A DNA stretch of 64,000 nucleotides from Sipunculus nudus (Eukaryota; Annelida; Sipuncula; Golfingiida; Sipunculidae): positions 9,491,464 to 9,555,463 of the forward strand of contig CM049320.1 in NCBI GenBank assembly GCA_026874595.1. The letters run 5' to 3'. The notes beneath the pieces are model-generated. The model was not told the origin of the DNA and made no database searches. It worked only from the letters and a program-made list of their open reading frames with translations. The translations under genes were made by a program, and so were the position numbers. Of this stretch, positions 37,257 to 48,240 are shown in pieces; position 1 is the first letter of the stretch, and the number at the start of each line of letters is the position of its first letter.

Positions 37257-37635
37257 TTAAAAGGATGTAGATTCCTTAGATGACTCTAAAACAGAGTTTA
37301 TGACTGACACTGTCAATGTCAGTACTTTGTTTGATGAGGTTGAGATAGTAGATTCCATTCCTGACTCTGAAATGGAGTTGTTTGAGCCATTCATACATGA
37401 TGGTTTTGTACCACTTTCAAGTAATTTTTCGGATTCTACCCCTATTAGAAATTTGAGGGACACTGGTTCAGGACAGACTCTCATGTAAGCAAACACTTTG
37501 TCATTTTCTGAAAGGTCCTTTACTGGTACACATGCACTTGTTAATGGTGGTTTTCAGACAGGCACACTTCAGTTCCGCTTCACAGTATCCATTTAAAGTC
37601 AGATTTGATTTCAGGGAATATTGCTGTGGGAACAC
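37257..37635 (+). pseudogene. Gmr1-like Gag-protease scrap
   Basis: Plus-strand fragment about 380 bp long, closely matching the minus-strand element at 41240-41610. It reads MTDTVNVSTLFDEVEIVDS at 37300 and the aspartic-protease signature DTGSGQTLM near 37460-37488, where the frame stops. Homology continues in another frame to about 37635 (cacttcagttccgcttcaca and onward). Retrotransposon proteases cleave the Gag-Pol polyprotein, and DTGS holds the catalytic Asp. No LTR, Gag N-terminus or integrase accompanies it. It lies about 3.6 kb from, and inverted relative to, the larger copy. Confidence 0.8.
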
Positions 37636-37839
37636 CAAACTGGCGGGCTGACCCAGGCGTTTGTTTAGCGTCCTTCATATCCATGGCTTATATACGCCTG
37701 CAGATGTCACACGTCCTGGACGTCATCTCACAGAACTATACGGCTTGTCATTAACTGCATGAAAACTAAAAGTGTTACACTACCATCTGAACATGATACA
37801 AGTTATCTGGTTATACCCCTTACTTAAATATTCAATAAA

Positions 37840-38800
37840 ATAACTATAGGCCACAGTATTCTGGTGACAATCCATTTCATCCATTCCCGAGTGATTCAGC
37901 ATTTTGTATGCAATTTTACTCAGTTTTTGAGGGATTTGCCTCATAGTGCAACGAATATAGAGAGAATTATGAAGCGTTTAATACAGAGACCTACCGTGCC
38001 CAGTCAGCATTTGAATTTTGAAGGTTCAATAACTCTAAGAGTATAGGTCAAAGTGACCAACGTTTTACTTTTCACCGAGGACAAGTCTGTATGAGTTAGA
38101 ATTGGAACGTTGTACCTCCTTTTTTTGTTAGACTTTGTGCCCTTATAACACCCATCATGATATCTAAAATATGTCACAGTGAACTACCTCTATTTCCACA
38201 AAAAAACCTGTCTTGACCAGTTAGTATGTGAAGTACCTGGGTCACCGAGTTACAATTTGTGTACGACCTTGTTACAGACTGACAGATATATCCTGATATT
38301 TTTGCTGCATAACTCGAAGAAAAAAGATCATATTAACCTACTTTTAGTGTTCACAGAGAAACTATGAAGACCTGTCAGACTGTGAAGTATAACATTTTTC
38401 GGTTTCACGATTTCGATTTTGCACCGTGAATATTGAAAAATAGGCTGTGAGGTTTCTGCTCCACAGCTGTAAAGATATATATCACGGTGTCCTACTTCCC
38501 TGTTTCACAGAAGATCTATCTGATCTAGTTTGCTTGTGAAGATTCGCAAGTTCATTGGTCTATTGATTATAATTTTTGCCCTGTGAACAGAATGAGGGAT
38601 TTATTTCAAGTTTTATTGCTGCATAACTCATATTTGTCATAGAAACCTACATTTCAGTTTTCACAGGATACCTATCAGCTTTTGTTAACATGTTTCGTTT
38701 GAATATTTTGGACCAGCGGGTATGCTTTGTGTCCTGTTTATGATATGATTGACTTTTCTAGGTTCCTAAATAACTAGAGAAATGTAGGTCACTGAGGACC
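37840..38800. repeat. Degenerate tandem repeat, ca. 150-bp period
   Basis: Units are marked by aagtgacc or cacagtgaac, then cacagag or cacagaag, a tgtgaag motif and a tacaatttgt or gattttgcacc motif, near 38046, 38170, 38315, 38475 and 38625. It is related in style to the 26-kb array but separately diverged. Short open frames across it do not match protein families. Confidence 0.6.
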
Positions 38801-38879
38801 GAATCACCCGCCAAATTGGAATGTGAGAAATGTGTAATTTTGCTAATTCAATAGCGTGAGAAGTTTAACAAAGTTAACC

Positions 38880-40215
38880 GAGATGCATACAAATCGAATC
38901 AGGAGAGGAGACTCGTCAGATTCACATGCGTTATTGATTGGAAGTGGATCCCAAAAACACCTTTCGATATATTGCATGACATATTAAATATAAAAGTCAA
39001 ACTTGTAAAAAAATCATTGAGGTGTGACAGAATCCTAATCAGGTCAGGAGAACAATAAGAAACAGTTATTGCATCATTGGATATGAAAAAAGGTTTTGAG
39101 ATATCGCGTTGCATATGTAATGTAAAGTTTAAATAAAAAAAATCAAGTGTGAGCAAAACCTAATCAGATGTATGATTAGAAGTCGATCAGAGTAAAAACT
39201 CTCTAGATTTTGCGTTGCATAAAAAAGGTTAAATTTTGAGGGGGGGGGGGATTGAGGTTTCTCTAAGTAGGATTGCCCACAAGTACTAATACAGGGGTCT
39301 TCAGCAGAGATAAATAAGATTTCTAGATGTGGATACTACAAACCTATATGTCACATTTCATTAGAATCTGTTAGACCAATCTTCAGCTATGTTGTGAACA
39401 CCCTCAAAGAATTGACCGAAAACAATAAAGATCCCCTTCGTAGAAAAACAAATCACAAATTTAACTAAGAATGCACCTACACCTAATCATGTGAGGATAA
39501 TATTAAAATATTCCTCCCTTTTTAAATAGAAATGGAAACACTTTTTATGTGCTGCATTGCATATACATGTTTGATATTAAGTATAACAATTCATTAATAA
39601 ATCCTGCTATCCATCTACCTGTGACCTTAACCTGTCCAGATATGGAGACCTTCTAGATATGCCCGCCATCTTAAAGAGACATTCACTTGAGTGATCATTT
39701 TTTAAATCTTTTGTTGCATGTAAAATTTAAAGAATTTTAAAATTCATGAAAATTGCCAAAAAATAGGAATTCATTAAAAAATCGAAAAACAGAAGCAAGT
39801 GTGATCAACACCTAATCAGCTCTTGAGACGTATAAATGCATCTGCTACCAAAGTTAGAAATAGGGTCCGTTTAAAACCCATAGAGACATCGCATGCTAAC
39901 ATTTTATATTAAAAAAAATCATAAAAAAATTAAAAATGATCATTCATGTGTAACCAAAATCTAATCAGCTCTGGAGACCCATAAGATGCATCTGCTACTA
40001 CAATTAGAAGCAGAGCTGAGTAAAACTTTGCAAGATATCGCGTCGAATATGAAATGTTTAAATTTAGAATTTAAAAAAATCATAAAACAATAAAAAAAAT
40101 CATTCATGTGATACAAAAACCAATCAAAGCTCTAGAGACCCATAAGATGTACCTGCTACTACAAATATAAGTTGATCTGAGTAAAACATTTGGGAGATAT
40201 CGCATCGCATAGCAG
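38880..40215. repeat. Degenerate tandem repeat, ca. 150-200-bp period
   Basis: Recurring pieces are cctaatcag, agagacccataagatgcatctgctac, agtaaaac, gagatatcgc(a/g)t(c/t)gcat and runs of A, clearest at 39800-40215. Units are strongly diverged toward 38880. A G10 run lies at 39241-39250. Confidence 0.65.
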
Positions 40216-40302
40216 TTGTTTACCTACAAACGAACAGACTCCCCAGGGAAGAGATTGTTTAGTGTAGCTTTTCCGGCCTGACCGCTGCTGCCTCACAGAT
40301 GC

Positions 40303-40780
40303 TCAGTTGAGGAGACTGATGTTTATAAAGTGCAATAAGCATTTGTGATTACCAAGATATTTCCTGAAGCAATTTGACAGTACGTCATGGACATAAAAAT
40401 GTTGCTGTTTTATTATTATTTTGCGCAATGGTATTGCCTCAGGGAACCTGGTAGATGCGCACATAATTGTCAGCAAGTATTCATGTCCCGATTTTGTTTT
40501 GGGCAGTGGTCCAACACAACCAACAATAATCCTACTGAATGGTTCCTCGAAAGCAGGAATAGGGCTAAGTGGGGCCTTAGAGGGATTCTGAATGGGCTTA
40601 CCTACCATCTGGCATGTATGGCATTATTTACAATATTGTACAACATCTCTCCTGAGGTTAGGCTAATACAAGTGGTTACTAACATTCTGATAGGTTTTAT
40701 TTATACCTAAATGGCCAGACAAAGGAGCCTCATGTGCCATGCTTAGAAATTCACGGCGAATGCTTTTGGGCATTACCATT
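40303..40780 (-). pseudogene. Retrotransposon integrase, N-terminal part
   Basis: The zinc-binding HHCC domain reads MAHEAPLSGHLGINKTY near 40690-40740, then CHTCQMVGKPIQNPSKAP across 40570-40625. The core begins FSRIIVGCVGPLPKTKSG near 40515-40540 and HEYLLTIMCASTRFPEAIPL near 40440-40500. The first catalytic Asp is Gly here. After about 40440 the frame shifts, and similarity is lost by about 40303 where degenerate repeats begin. The rest of the core, including the other catalytic acidic residues, is absent. Confidence 0.8.
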
Positions 40781-41159
40781 TGATGCTTGATGGCCCACCA
40801 GCGCATACATCAGGTGGTCCCCATTTACGCATAAGCACTCAATTTTTAACATAGAAACAAACTGAGTTCTGTGACAGCTCATCTTAAGAAACTGCCCTGA
40901 AAAACAAACATGAACTACCAGGGTCCTTATGCAGTTCCGCAATAAGTTCTGACCTTGGGAATGCTTCATCCTGGACGGGCGAGTAATTAGACCAGTCACT
41001 AGTGACTCCCAGAGTGTTATTATCTGGACCATTATCTTCATGTGTGTTTTTCTTAGCCATAGATCTAGTTACAGCACATGAAGGCTACAAACCATGAATT
41101 TCCTGACTCTCTGGATCAGTGTCCTGATCAAGTGACAGCTTTTCTGTCACTATTGGTAC

Positions 41160-41567
41160 ACGCTGCACTCTATCACCTGCAACATCATTGCCTAGTAGCA
41201 ACTGAATTCCCATAAAGGGTAAAGAAATTCTCATGCTCACAGTAATATTCCCAGAAATCAAATCAGACTTTAAATGGATACTGTGAAGCGGAATTGAAGT
41301 GTGCCTGTCTTAAAACACACCATTACCAAGTGCATGAGCACCGGTAAAGGACCTATTAGAAAATGGCAAAGTGTTTGCTAACATGAGAGTTTGGCCTGAA
41401 CCAGTGTCCCTCAAAATTCTAATAGGGGTAGAATCTGAAAAATCACTTGAAAGTAATACATAACAATCATGTATGAATGGCTCAAATAACTCCATTTCAG
41501 AGTCAGGAGAGGAATCCACTACCTCAGCTTCATCAAACAAAGAACTGACATTGACAGTGTCAGTCAT
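41160..41567 (-). pseudogene. Retrotransposon aspartic protease
   Basis: A minus-strand frame, 41567-41310, reads MTDTVNVSSLFDEAEVVDSS and then the catalytic signature RDTGSGQTLM near 41385-41410. It stops at 41310 and continues in another frame as SGNITVSMRISLPFMGIQLL and LLGNDVAGD near 41190, the usual C-terminal part of retropepsins. The stop at 41310 and the shift break it. The plus-strand scrap at 37257-37635 is a second copy of this same part. Confidence 0.75.
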
Positions 41568-41569
41568 AA

Positions 41570-43077
41570 ACTCTTTCTCAGAGTCATTTAAGGAATCTCC
41601 ATCCTTTTAATCATCAAACTCTTCATGTATGTCCACAGAGAAATTTTCCTCTTGCAGAAACAAACTTCTGTTTGTCATAAGAGGACCTGGCCTTATTTGA
41701 AATACTCTCGCAAGAGTCACAAAAGGAATTAGCATAATTTAAAGGATACTCATCGCAGGAGTCAACTGACGTTTTTATCTCGCGAGCTACGAATTCTTCT
41801 TTGGTTTCAGACGGCACTTGGGCCTCCGTGGCATCAAACTCTTTATTGGAGTCAATAATTAAAGGAGTTGTACCCCTTATTAACATAATAAAAGCCTTGT
41901 ACTATGCTATGCATAGATTTTGAAACAAACCCAGGTTTGCTATTTGGTTATTCGCAAGTTTCCAGCAGTCAGATATTAGATGACCTTCCTTCTTGCAGTA
42001 ATTTCAGATTTTCTTTGAAAATGACTGGTCTTTGTTGGACTTAGACACAGTGGACGTGGACTGAGATGTAGCAATGGACTTTGCTGATCTATCAGGACTA
42101 CTAGTACTGGGTGGTTGCGCTTTAAACTTCTTTGACCATACTGATTTAGATTCTTCTTTGTGAATGACTGGTTTGATTTGCTAGTAAAGGATATTTTGTG
42201 TGTTAATGAATAATTAACAGCTAACTGAGCAGCAATGTCAATTGTTTGAGGACTTTTCTCATCGAGAAAAGTTAAAACATCTGCGTTAATGCAGCGCTTA
42301 AATTCCTCAAGCAATATCAACTGGCGCAAATTGTCATAATCTTTCATTACATTTTAAAGAACTACACCAACGATCAAACAACTGCTCCTTTTGTCCTAGC
42401 AAATTCGACGTAGGTCTGTTCTTTGCTCTTTTCCCAATTTCTGAATTGCTGGCGGTAAGCCTCTTGAACTAACTCATAACCTTTTAGGATTAACCGCTTT
42501 ACCAGGTCATAGTCAGCAGCAGCTTCTACTGAAAGCTCTGTATAAATTTCTCTGGCTTTGCAAGTCAATACACTTTGTAACAGCATAGTCTAATTTTCCT
42601 TAAGCCATTTTAAATTTTCAGCTACCTTCTCAAAGTGTAAGAAATATTTATCAACCTCTTTGTCTTGAAAAGGTGGAACAAGTCTAATGTGTTTAGTAAC
42701 ATCAAAACTGTGAGTTGAGGCAGCACTTAGACTATGTTCAAGTTTAAGTCTTTCTTATTTCAGTCGTTTTAACTCAATTTCTTTTTCTTTTTCTTTCTAT
42801 TTTAATGCTAGCTAATGTTTCATTTCTAACTTTTTTTTTCATTCTAATTGCATAGCAAGGCTGTCGTTTTTTTTTATGTTTCAACTTCAGTCTCTTCAAT
42901 TAAACCTTTGCTAATTAGATCTTGCATGATTTAAGCAATGATATCAGGTTTTTTCAAAGTTTTTTTTACACTTAGCCATAAGTGTTGTCCCAAACGCAAC
43001 AACTGTTCCTTTGTCAACTGTTCAAGTTGATCAGGGTCGGGATCGTTAACAAATGTCTCAGGTTTGAAATCTACCAT
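41570..43077 (-). pseudogene. Retrotransposon Gag, SCAN-like, broken
   Basis: Structural polyprotein that would form the virus-like particle. The start is well placed: ATG 43077 gives MVDFKPETFVNDPDPDQLEQ, 144 bp downstream of the primer site. A lysine-rich A/T homopolymer zone (42740-42960) is full of frameshifts. The SCAN-like domain follows: MLLQSVLTCKAREIYTELSV at 42586, then GYELVQEAYRQQFRNWEKSK, and FKRCINADVLTFLDEKSPQT after a shift near 42340. A CCHC zinc knuckle at about 41950-42000 reads CKKEGHLISDCWK, but the first Cys position is a TGA stop. The tail at 41886-41623 is acidic and Ser-rich. Several frameshifts make it non-functional. Confidence 0.75.
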
Positions 43078-43220
43078 GTTAAGATGTCAAAACAATAACA
43101 AAAAACCACTGAGATAAATCCTGTAAACAATGTACTGTAAACAATATGTAATCTTGTAAACAATGTATGATAAAACAATGTGTCCAGGTCAAGGCATTAT
43201 AAATTTGAAAACTATTAAGC

Positions 43221-43238
43221 GTCCCGGACGAGCCCCCA
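43221..43238 (-). other. tRNA-Pro primer-binding site
   Basis: The minus strand reads TGGGGGCTCGTCCGGGAC, the complement of the 3-prime end of tRNA-Pro at 17 of 18 positions, six bases inside the LTR. This marks the 5-prime side of the element and fixes its orientation. Many Ty3/Gypsy elements use other tRNAs, so it is a useful family marker. Confidence 0.85.
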
Positions 43239-43399
43239 ATTTTATGTTACGGAACCTAAAAAAAAAACATATCACGTATGCGTGATGAACACAAATTCTG
43301 TAACGGAGATAAAAAATCAGAGTGTAACACTAGGCAGCGTGAAATGTCTAGGGGAATGAATAAAGAAGTCAGTGTTTTCTTGTTATCAAAGAACTATAA

Positions 43400-43405
43400 T
43401 TTATT
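43400..43405 (-). terminator. LTR polyadenylation signal
   Basis: AATAAA on the minus strand, downstream of the LTR TATA box and before the LTR end, as expected for the R region. Confidence 0.45.
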
Positions 43406-43766
43406 CTTAAAACAACCCTAACATTACAATACACTAAATCAATACAATTACACAGTAAAACAGCGGTATAACAACAAATTAATACAATCACACAGGAAAA
43501 AATAAACGATGTGCACAGTACCTGGGTACACACCGTCACAACGATAAGTTCCTTAAATGTATACTTTCGGATAATGACAGTCCAGTGTAAAGCTCTTCTA
43601 ACAATCCAGAAAGTAAACTGAAGTTCAAATGCAAAAGATCCAGGAGAAACTCTGAAGAAAATCTATATTTGGCGCACACGTAGGATAAGGTCCAAGAAAC
43701 TGACACACGCTTCTGCGTCCGCTGGAAATCTTCTCTGATCCCTGTTTCCGGCTCTAAAACACAGTC

Positions 43767-43779
43767 CCTTTATATAATC
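43767..43779 (-). promoter_or_regulatory. LTR TATA box
   Basis: The minus strand reads gattatataaagg inside the LTR, about 260 bp from its upstream end, a usual distance for the U3-R boundary of an LTR promoter. Confidence 0.55.
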
Positions 43780-44037
43780 TTCACCCCAAGCCGAGAATTT
43801 TCCACCTCTAGAACATTCGAAGAATAATACATTATACACGGTAAGCGCGCTTCACAGGAATCATCTAGAAAAACATCGCTTTGTGTTACTACTCACCATG
43901 GTGTACACGTGACTCACGACCAGGCGAGAAAGCCCAAGGCCAGCATGACAACGAGAGTTCAGCCAGTACGGATTAAACAGAGAATGTAATACGCGGCCAG
44001 ACACAAGTGCCACAACAGGAGTTACGCCCCTGTCACA

Positions 44038-44840
44038 TAATAAAAATAACCAGTAACAATTCATAGTGTTACTTGTGTGTGTGTGATACAAAATAATAAG
44101 TTATTTCTCGATTATAGAATAAGATAAGATATATTTTAAATGTCATTAAAGAGTTGTTTGGAAAAATAAATTTATTTCGAAATAATAAATATCGTTTTAC
44201 ATCCACGTAAACGTGTTAACAGGATTGATTTGATAGTATCCTCAAATCTGAAAGCAACTATTACAGATCTTTGATTTGACGTTTTGCGCGAACACGATTT
44301 ACTTAACAACAAACGCATGTTGCAAACTTTGTGGAATATATTTGAGAATGATCTCTATCTACAAACATGTATGAAATTAATAATGAAATTAAATACTAAA
44401 ATAAAGCGTAATGGATAGATTCTTATATTTGGAATATTTGAAATGTATGATGAAGGATATAGACTTAGGGAGTGTGTTTTAAGTAGATGCAAGAAATTTC
44501 ATTTTACAATCCAAGTAAACGTGTTAATAAAACTAATATGATGGTATACTCTAATCTGAAAGAAATTAATACAGATCTTGGAAATGACATTTTGCTTGAA
44601 CAAGGTTAGCAAACGCATGTTTAATATGTGTAAACTGACCAAGCACTGCTCCCATGTTAACTGACCAAGCCTAGTTTAATGAATCTCTATTAAGGCCCAG
44701 TGTGTATCTTATTGGATGTCACCTAAAGCCATTGTCTTATCTAAGGTTGAAATAGAAAAGTAAATAAATAGCATCAACAGTGACCTGAAAAAAATCAAAT
44801 TATTATAACTCTGAAATCCCTAATTGCAAATTCTTCAAAC
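44038..44840. other. No gene recognised; weak duplication
   Basis: AT-rich. Two relatives of about 130 bp are visible near 44200-44330 and 44505-44625 (gtaaacgtgttaa, ctcaaatctgaaagcaa or ctctaatctgaaagaaa, acagatctt, acgcatgtt), a diverged direct repeat about 305 bp apart. Confidence 0.5.
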
Positions 44841-46620
44841 AGGGCTACCATTCAAAAACCTGACCTTCGTATTCTACTTCAAACTGTGAGTTGTCTCTGT
44901 CTTGTTGACTGCTTTGATCGCTTTACCTGAGCACCAATACGTATTGCCCGCTTCATCTTCAAACGGTATGTCAACTGACTTCCCCACCAAGTGCTGAGTT
45001 TAAAGTTTCAGTACTTCAGCTCTCCTTTCCTCAGATCATTCATCAATGGAAAACTATACCACCGCCCTGGATCACAATCATATCGTATCCTATGGACATA
45101 ACTTCTGGAACTCCCAGCTGTATTAAACTCCATACTGACTACCCAATCTATGAACCCCTGCCATCATCATATCAGATCAAATCAGATCAGAAGCAAACAT
45201 GGTGATCTATGGAATGGGGGACTTCCTACCAGACATGAGCTGCTTTCCCTCCTCCGTCACTCAAAATAACCTTGTCTTCTCTACTTGTATGAGCATCAGC
45301 ATCAGCAAGAGCTGACACCAAGCCATCCACCCTAATCAACTTTCTCGTCTTGCATACACATGTTCCGTCTGTGCAGCTTCGATCATTCACAGTAGTTTTT
45401 CTTCAGCTTACTAACAGACAGGCGATATCCAGCAGTCCGGTTTAGCACACCATCTGGTTAAGGACTGTAAGACTTGGCGGCGGTTCTCGATCTGATCTTC
45501 TGGGACACCACACTGCTGAATAACGGAGTACAACTTGGCTGAGTGCTCCTCCAATGCGTCAACGTTTGCCAGCATCACAGAGAGATACTACTAAGTGACA
45601 CTGGCTGGCCTTTTATGGTCTTCTCTCTCCTGGGGCTAAACCTTCCTTCCTTGGGAAATTTCCTTATCATACGACGTTGCTCAGGCAAGGATATCATGAT
45701 TCTGGGTCTCAATAGTTTCCTTCACAGGTTCCATTAACGCCGGCCTGAATTCCGGTCCAGTCTTATACATACTTTATTTCTGTAGGATACCGAACAAGGA
45801 TCCTGTGGGGCGCAAAATCAGGCTGACGGGCCTTGTTGGCCTTCTTTACTCTGAGGGTCTCTTCAAATAGCTTGGAGAAACGTCTTGCTTCACAACAGCT
45901 AGATCTGCTGACATCTAGCTCTGCCCTTGGAAACATTCAACTGAAGTATCTGTCTGGTCACGGCGTTAGTTCATGGATGAACCGTTTTCTATGAATCTGC
46001 CACCTGGTCTGGCTTGTGTTCATTAAGAAAATCTGGCAATGTTAGCTAGGGAGTTTGATCTTCTATCCACTTCTGTTTGCACGAAACCAACCGTTTGGTC
46101 CCCACAATTATTCTGCTTATGTAACCTGGCTTCTCAATGACCATCCATAAAGGCTCTGTCGACAAAACCAAGAGCTCTGCCTCCAGCAATAAACTGCTCA
46201 ACCTGCAAATAAGCATGAATAATTGTCAAATGCTTGTTGTCATGCTTGTGCTCTTCTGACATTCTCAATCCTCATAGCTTTACAGACGGTCACCTTTCCA
46301 GCCTTGGTGTAGATCACCAAAACCCAAAATTTGTCCCATACCTTCAGAGCCGATTCTGTTGTTGCTGCTAGACCCACCAGGAAATGAAGCCCACAGAAAA
46401 AGTTTTTCATGTTTACTGCTATTATCCTCTCTTGGGTGGTGTGAATGCACACCGGCAAATTCCTTGGATATCTCTTTTCTGTACTCCTTCAGAAAATTGT
46501 TAAATTTCCTGTGGACAATACTCATGGTGTTTTTGGTTTATATAACTGTCCTGCGAACATCTGGTTCGTGCTGTGCTGTAGAATCTCCGATGATTTCCAC
46601 CTCATGCACAATAGTAATCA
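44840..46620 (-). pseudogene. Unnamed decayed coding region, repetitive-protein-like
   Basis: I cannot name the family. Minus-strand frames run in a plausible order with shifts and stops: MSIVHRKFNNFLKEYRKEIS at 46525, then NMKNFFCGLHFLVGLAATTE near 46400, SALKVWDKFWVLVIYTKAGK near 46330, VEQFIAGGRAL near 46190, a Ser/Asp-rich piece (VDGLVSALADADAHTS) near 45300, and a terminal small-domain-like piece (LVGKSVDIPFEDEAGNTYWC) near 44975. The FFCGLHFLVGLA and GGRALGF-type motifs resemble a multicopy family of uncharacterised proteins in aquatic invertebrates that I recall only loosely. That copy-number habit suggests a transposon-related gene. It may have been intron-containing, as the pieces are spaced over 1.7 kb. 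Confidence 0.4.
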
Positions 46621-46889
46621 GGGTCTAAAGATACACCTCACAGGTGCTGCCATCCGGAAGTAAAATGTTATACGCACCATAGTTATGGAATATTTGATGG
46701 TTGTATATGGTTAAATTACATTAGCATATACATAATGCTCCAGAATGTTTCTACTCCCTGCTAATTATAATAAATTAATGAAGTACCATGTCGTCCAGAA
46801 AATTACTGTCAGCTGATTTTTCTCAGCTTTGGTTTCGCGATTTCTTTTCAGAACTCCAAATTCTATCTAAGAATCTATATCTAAGATCA

Positions 46890-47060
46890 ATAGAAATGCA
46901 AACTTTCAGCCCAATCTGTCCATAAGTATTTGACACATAAAGCTCAAAGTATTATCAAGTGGCAATGATGGGGTATTGAACGACGCGAAAACAAGAAAAG
47001 GACAGTTGGCGCCACCTAACATCCGCAGAAGACTACAGTATTCCAGATCTTTGGTCAATT
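46890..47060. repeat. Dispersed copy of the ggcgccacc repeat family
   Basis: Contains gcaaactttcagcccaatctgtccataag, a gaacgacgcgaaaac motif and ttggcgccacctaacatccgcag, matching the internal repeats of the 1,006-bp units in order. A single diverged unit. Confidence 0.6.
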
Positions 47061-48240
47061 TGATATTTTGACCAACCCATTCATCACTTATTGAGATATT
47101 TTAATATTAATAGTGATATGTTGGTATAAAATGATTTAAGGAAGTGTAACAATAGTAAAATGAAAAGATAAATATGAATAAAAAATTATTCCTGTGAACC
47201 CGGTACATTGACCAACAGTTGTAACAAGACTATGCAAATGTTTCCTTTTCTAGGTTTATAGTCAATAAGTTATACAAAATAGATGATCTAGATTTAAGGT
47301 CATATGATCGTCAAACAACCTTGGTTTAATAGCTTAAGAATTCATATTAAAATGAATTTAGCCACAATGATATATACATATTTGGTATCCTTAGAATATC
47401 CTCTGTTAGATGAGATAAATGTGAACTTAGGTTTTTCTTTGCAGATTTAAAACTTTAGATCATTTATTTTATATCTTTTAACTTTTTTCTCACATTTTGC
47501 TAACAGTATGTATGTAAAAATAGTATCATATGGAAGTACATACAAATATCCCCAGGTTTTTTTTATTTTTATTGTGTGTTTATTTTCTTCTTATTATTGA
47601 ATTTTCAATAGAAAAGTGATACAAACAATGCATATTATTTTTGGATGGTGTAAAATTGCTAAACTAAAACAGATATGAAAAAAACGTGGTTTTTGAAAAA
47701 TATCGCGCCGAAGACCATGCAGTCTGTTGAATTGTTGTTTTGAGAAACTGTTTGGGAAGAGAAATCTTGTTTTCAACGGGAACCAGATAAGTGACAGTCG
47801 TATATTTTCATCATACATTCCGATCTCAATTGGTTTCGATAAACAAAATTGGAATTAAATAGTTAGTCATGGTGAAAAAGACGAAATTTAAACATGAAAT
47901 GACATCTAAAGAACTGTCAAACAGAAGTAGGCGGACCTTCTTGCTTCGAGTGGCTGGTCATCTTTTTTTATCTTCTTCTTCTAGGTGTCTCAGATTATGA
48001 AATCGGTTTTCATCGTTTCAAATATATTTCATTTCATCACATACACCAATTTTATTTTTAAAGAATAATTTATTTATATACAAGCAGGCGATTTCAGAAT
48101 AAATAATTTCATTGTCACTCCGGTAATGACAAATAAATTCAAATTTAAATGTGATATTTACAAATATCAAACTTAAGGACTAGCATTATAGAGGTATTAA
48201 TTATTATTAACAGATGTATTATTTTCTATGTTCTGATTTC
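47061..48240. other. No gene recognised
   Basis: About 1.2 kb of AT-rich sequence between a dispersed repeat copy and the 3-prime end of the L1/Tx1-like LINE. No supported frame. Confidence 0.4.

Larger units (their letters stand above)
40303..44037 (-). mobile_element. Truncated Gmr1-like LTR retrotransposon
   Basis: Read on the minus strand the order is LTR (44037-43245), primer-binding site (43238-43221), Gag from ATG 43077, zinc knuckle, protease, then integrase directly, with truncation near 40303. There is no reverse transcriptase between protease (ends about 41160) and integrase zinc domain (starts about 40745). The interval of about 400 bp is filled by a continuous linker with CAVTRSM near 41060, so a reverse transcriptase was probably never there. 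This agrees with the integrase-before-RT order in the copy at 23.3-24.8 kb. The second LTR and the RT-RNase H part are lost. Confidence 0.8.
43245..44037 (-). repeat. 5-prime LTR, 793 bp
   Basis: On the minus strand it starts TGTGACAGGGGCG at 44037 and ends CCGTAACA at 43245, the expected TG...CA ends with a short inverted repeat (TGT/ACA). It holds a TATA box (gattatataaagg, about 43767-43779) and an AATAAA signal (43400-43405) in the right order. The primer-binding site follows after six bases. No second LTR is in the window, so a target duplication cannot be read. Confidence 0.8.
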
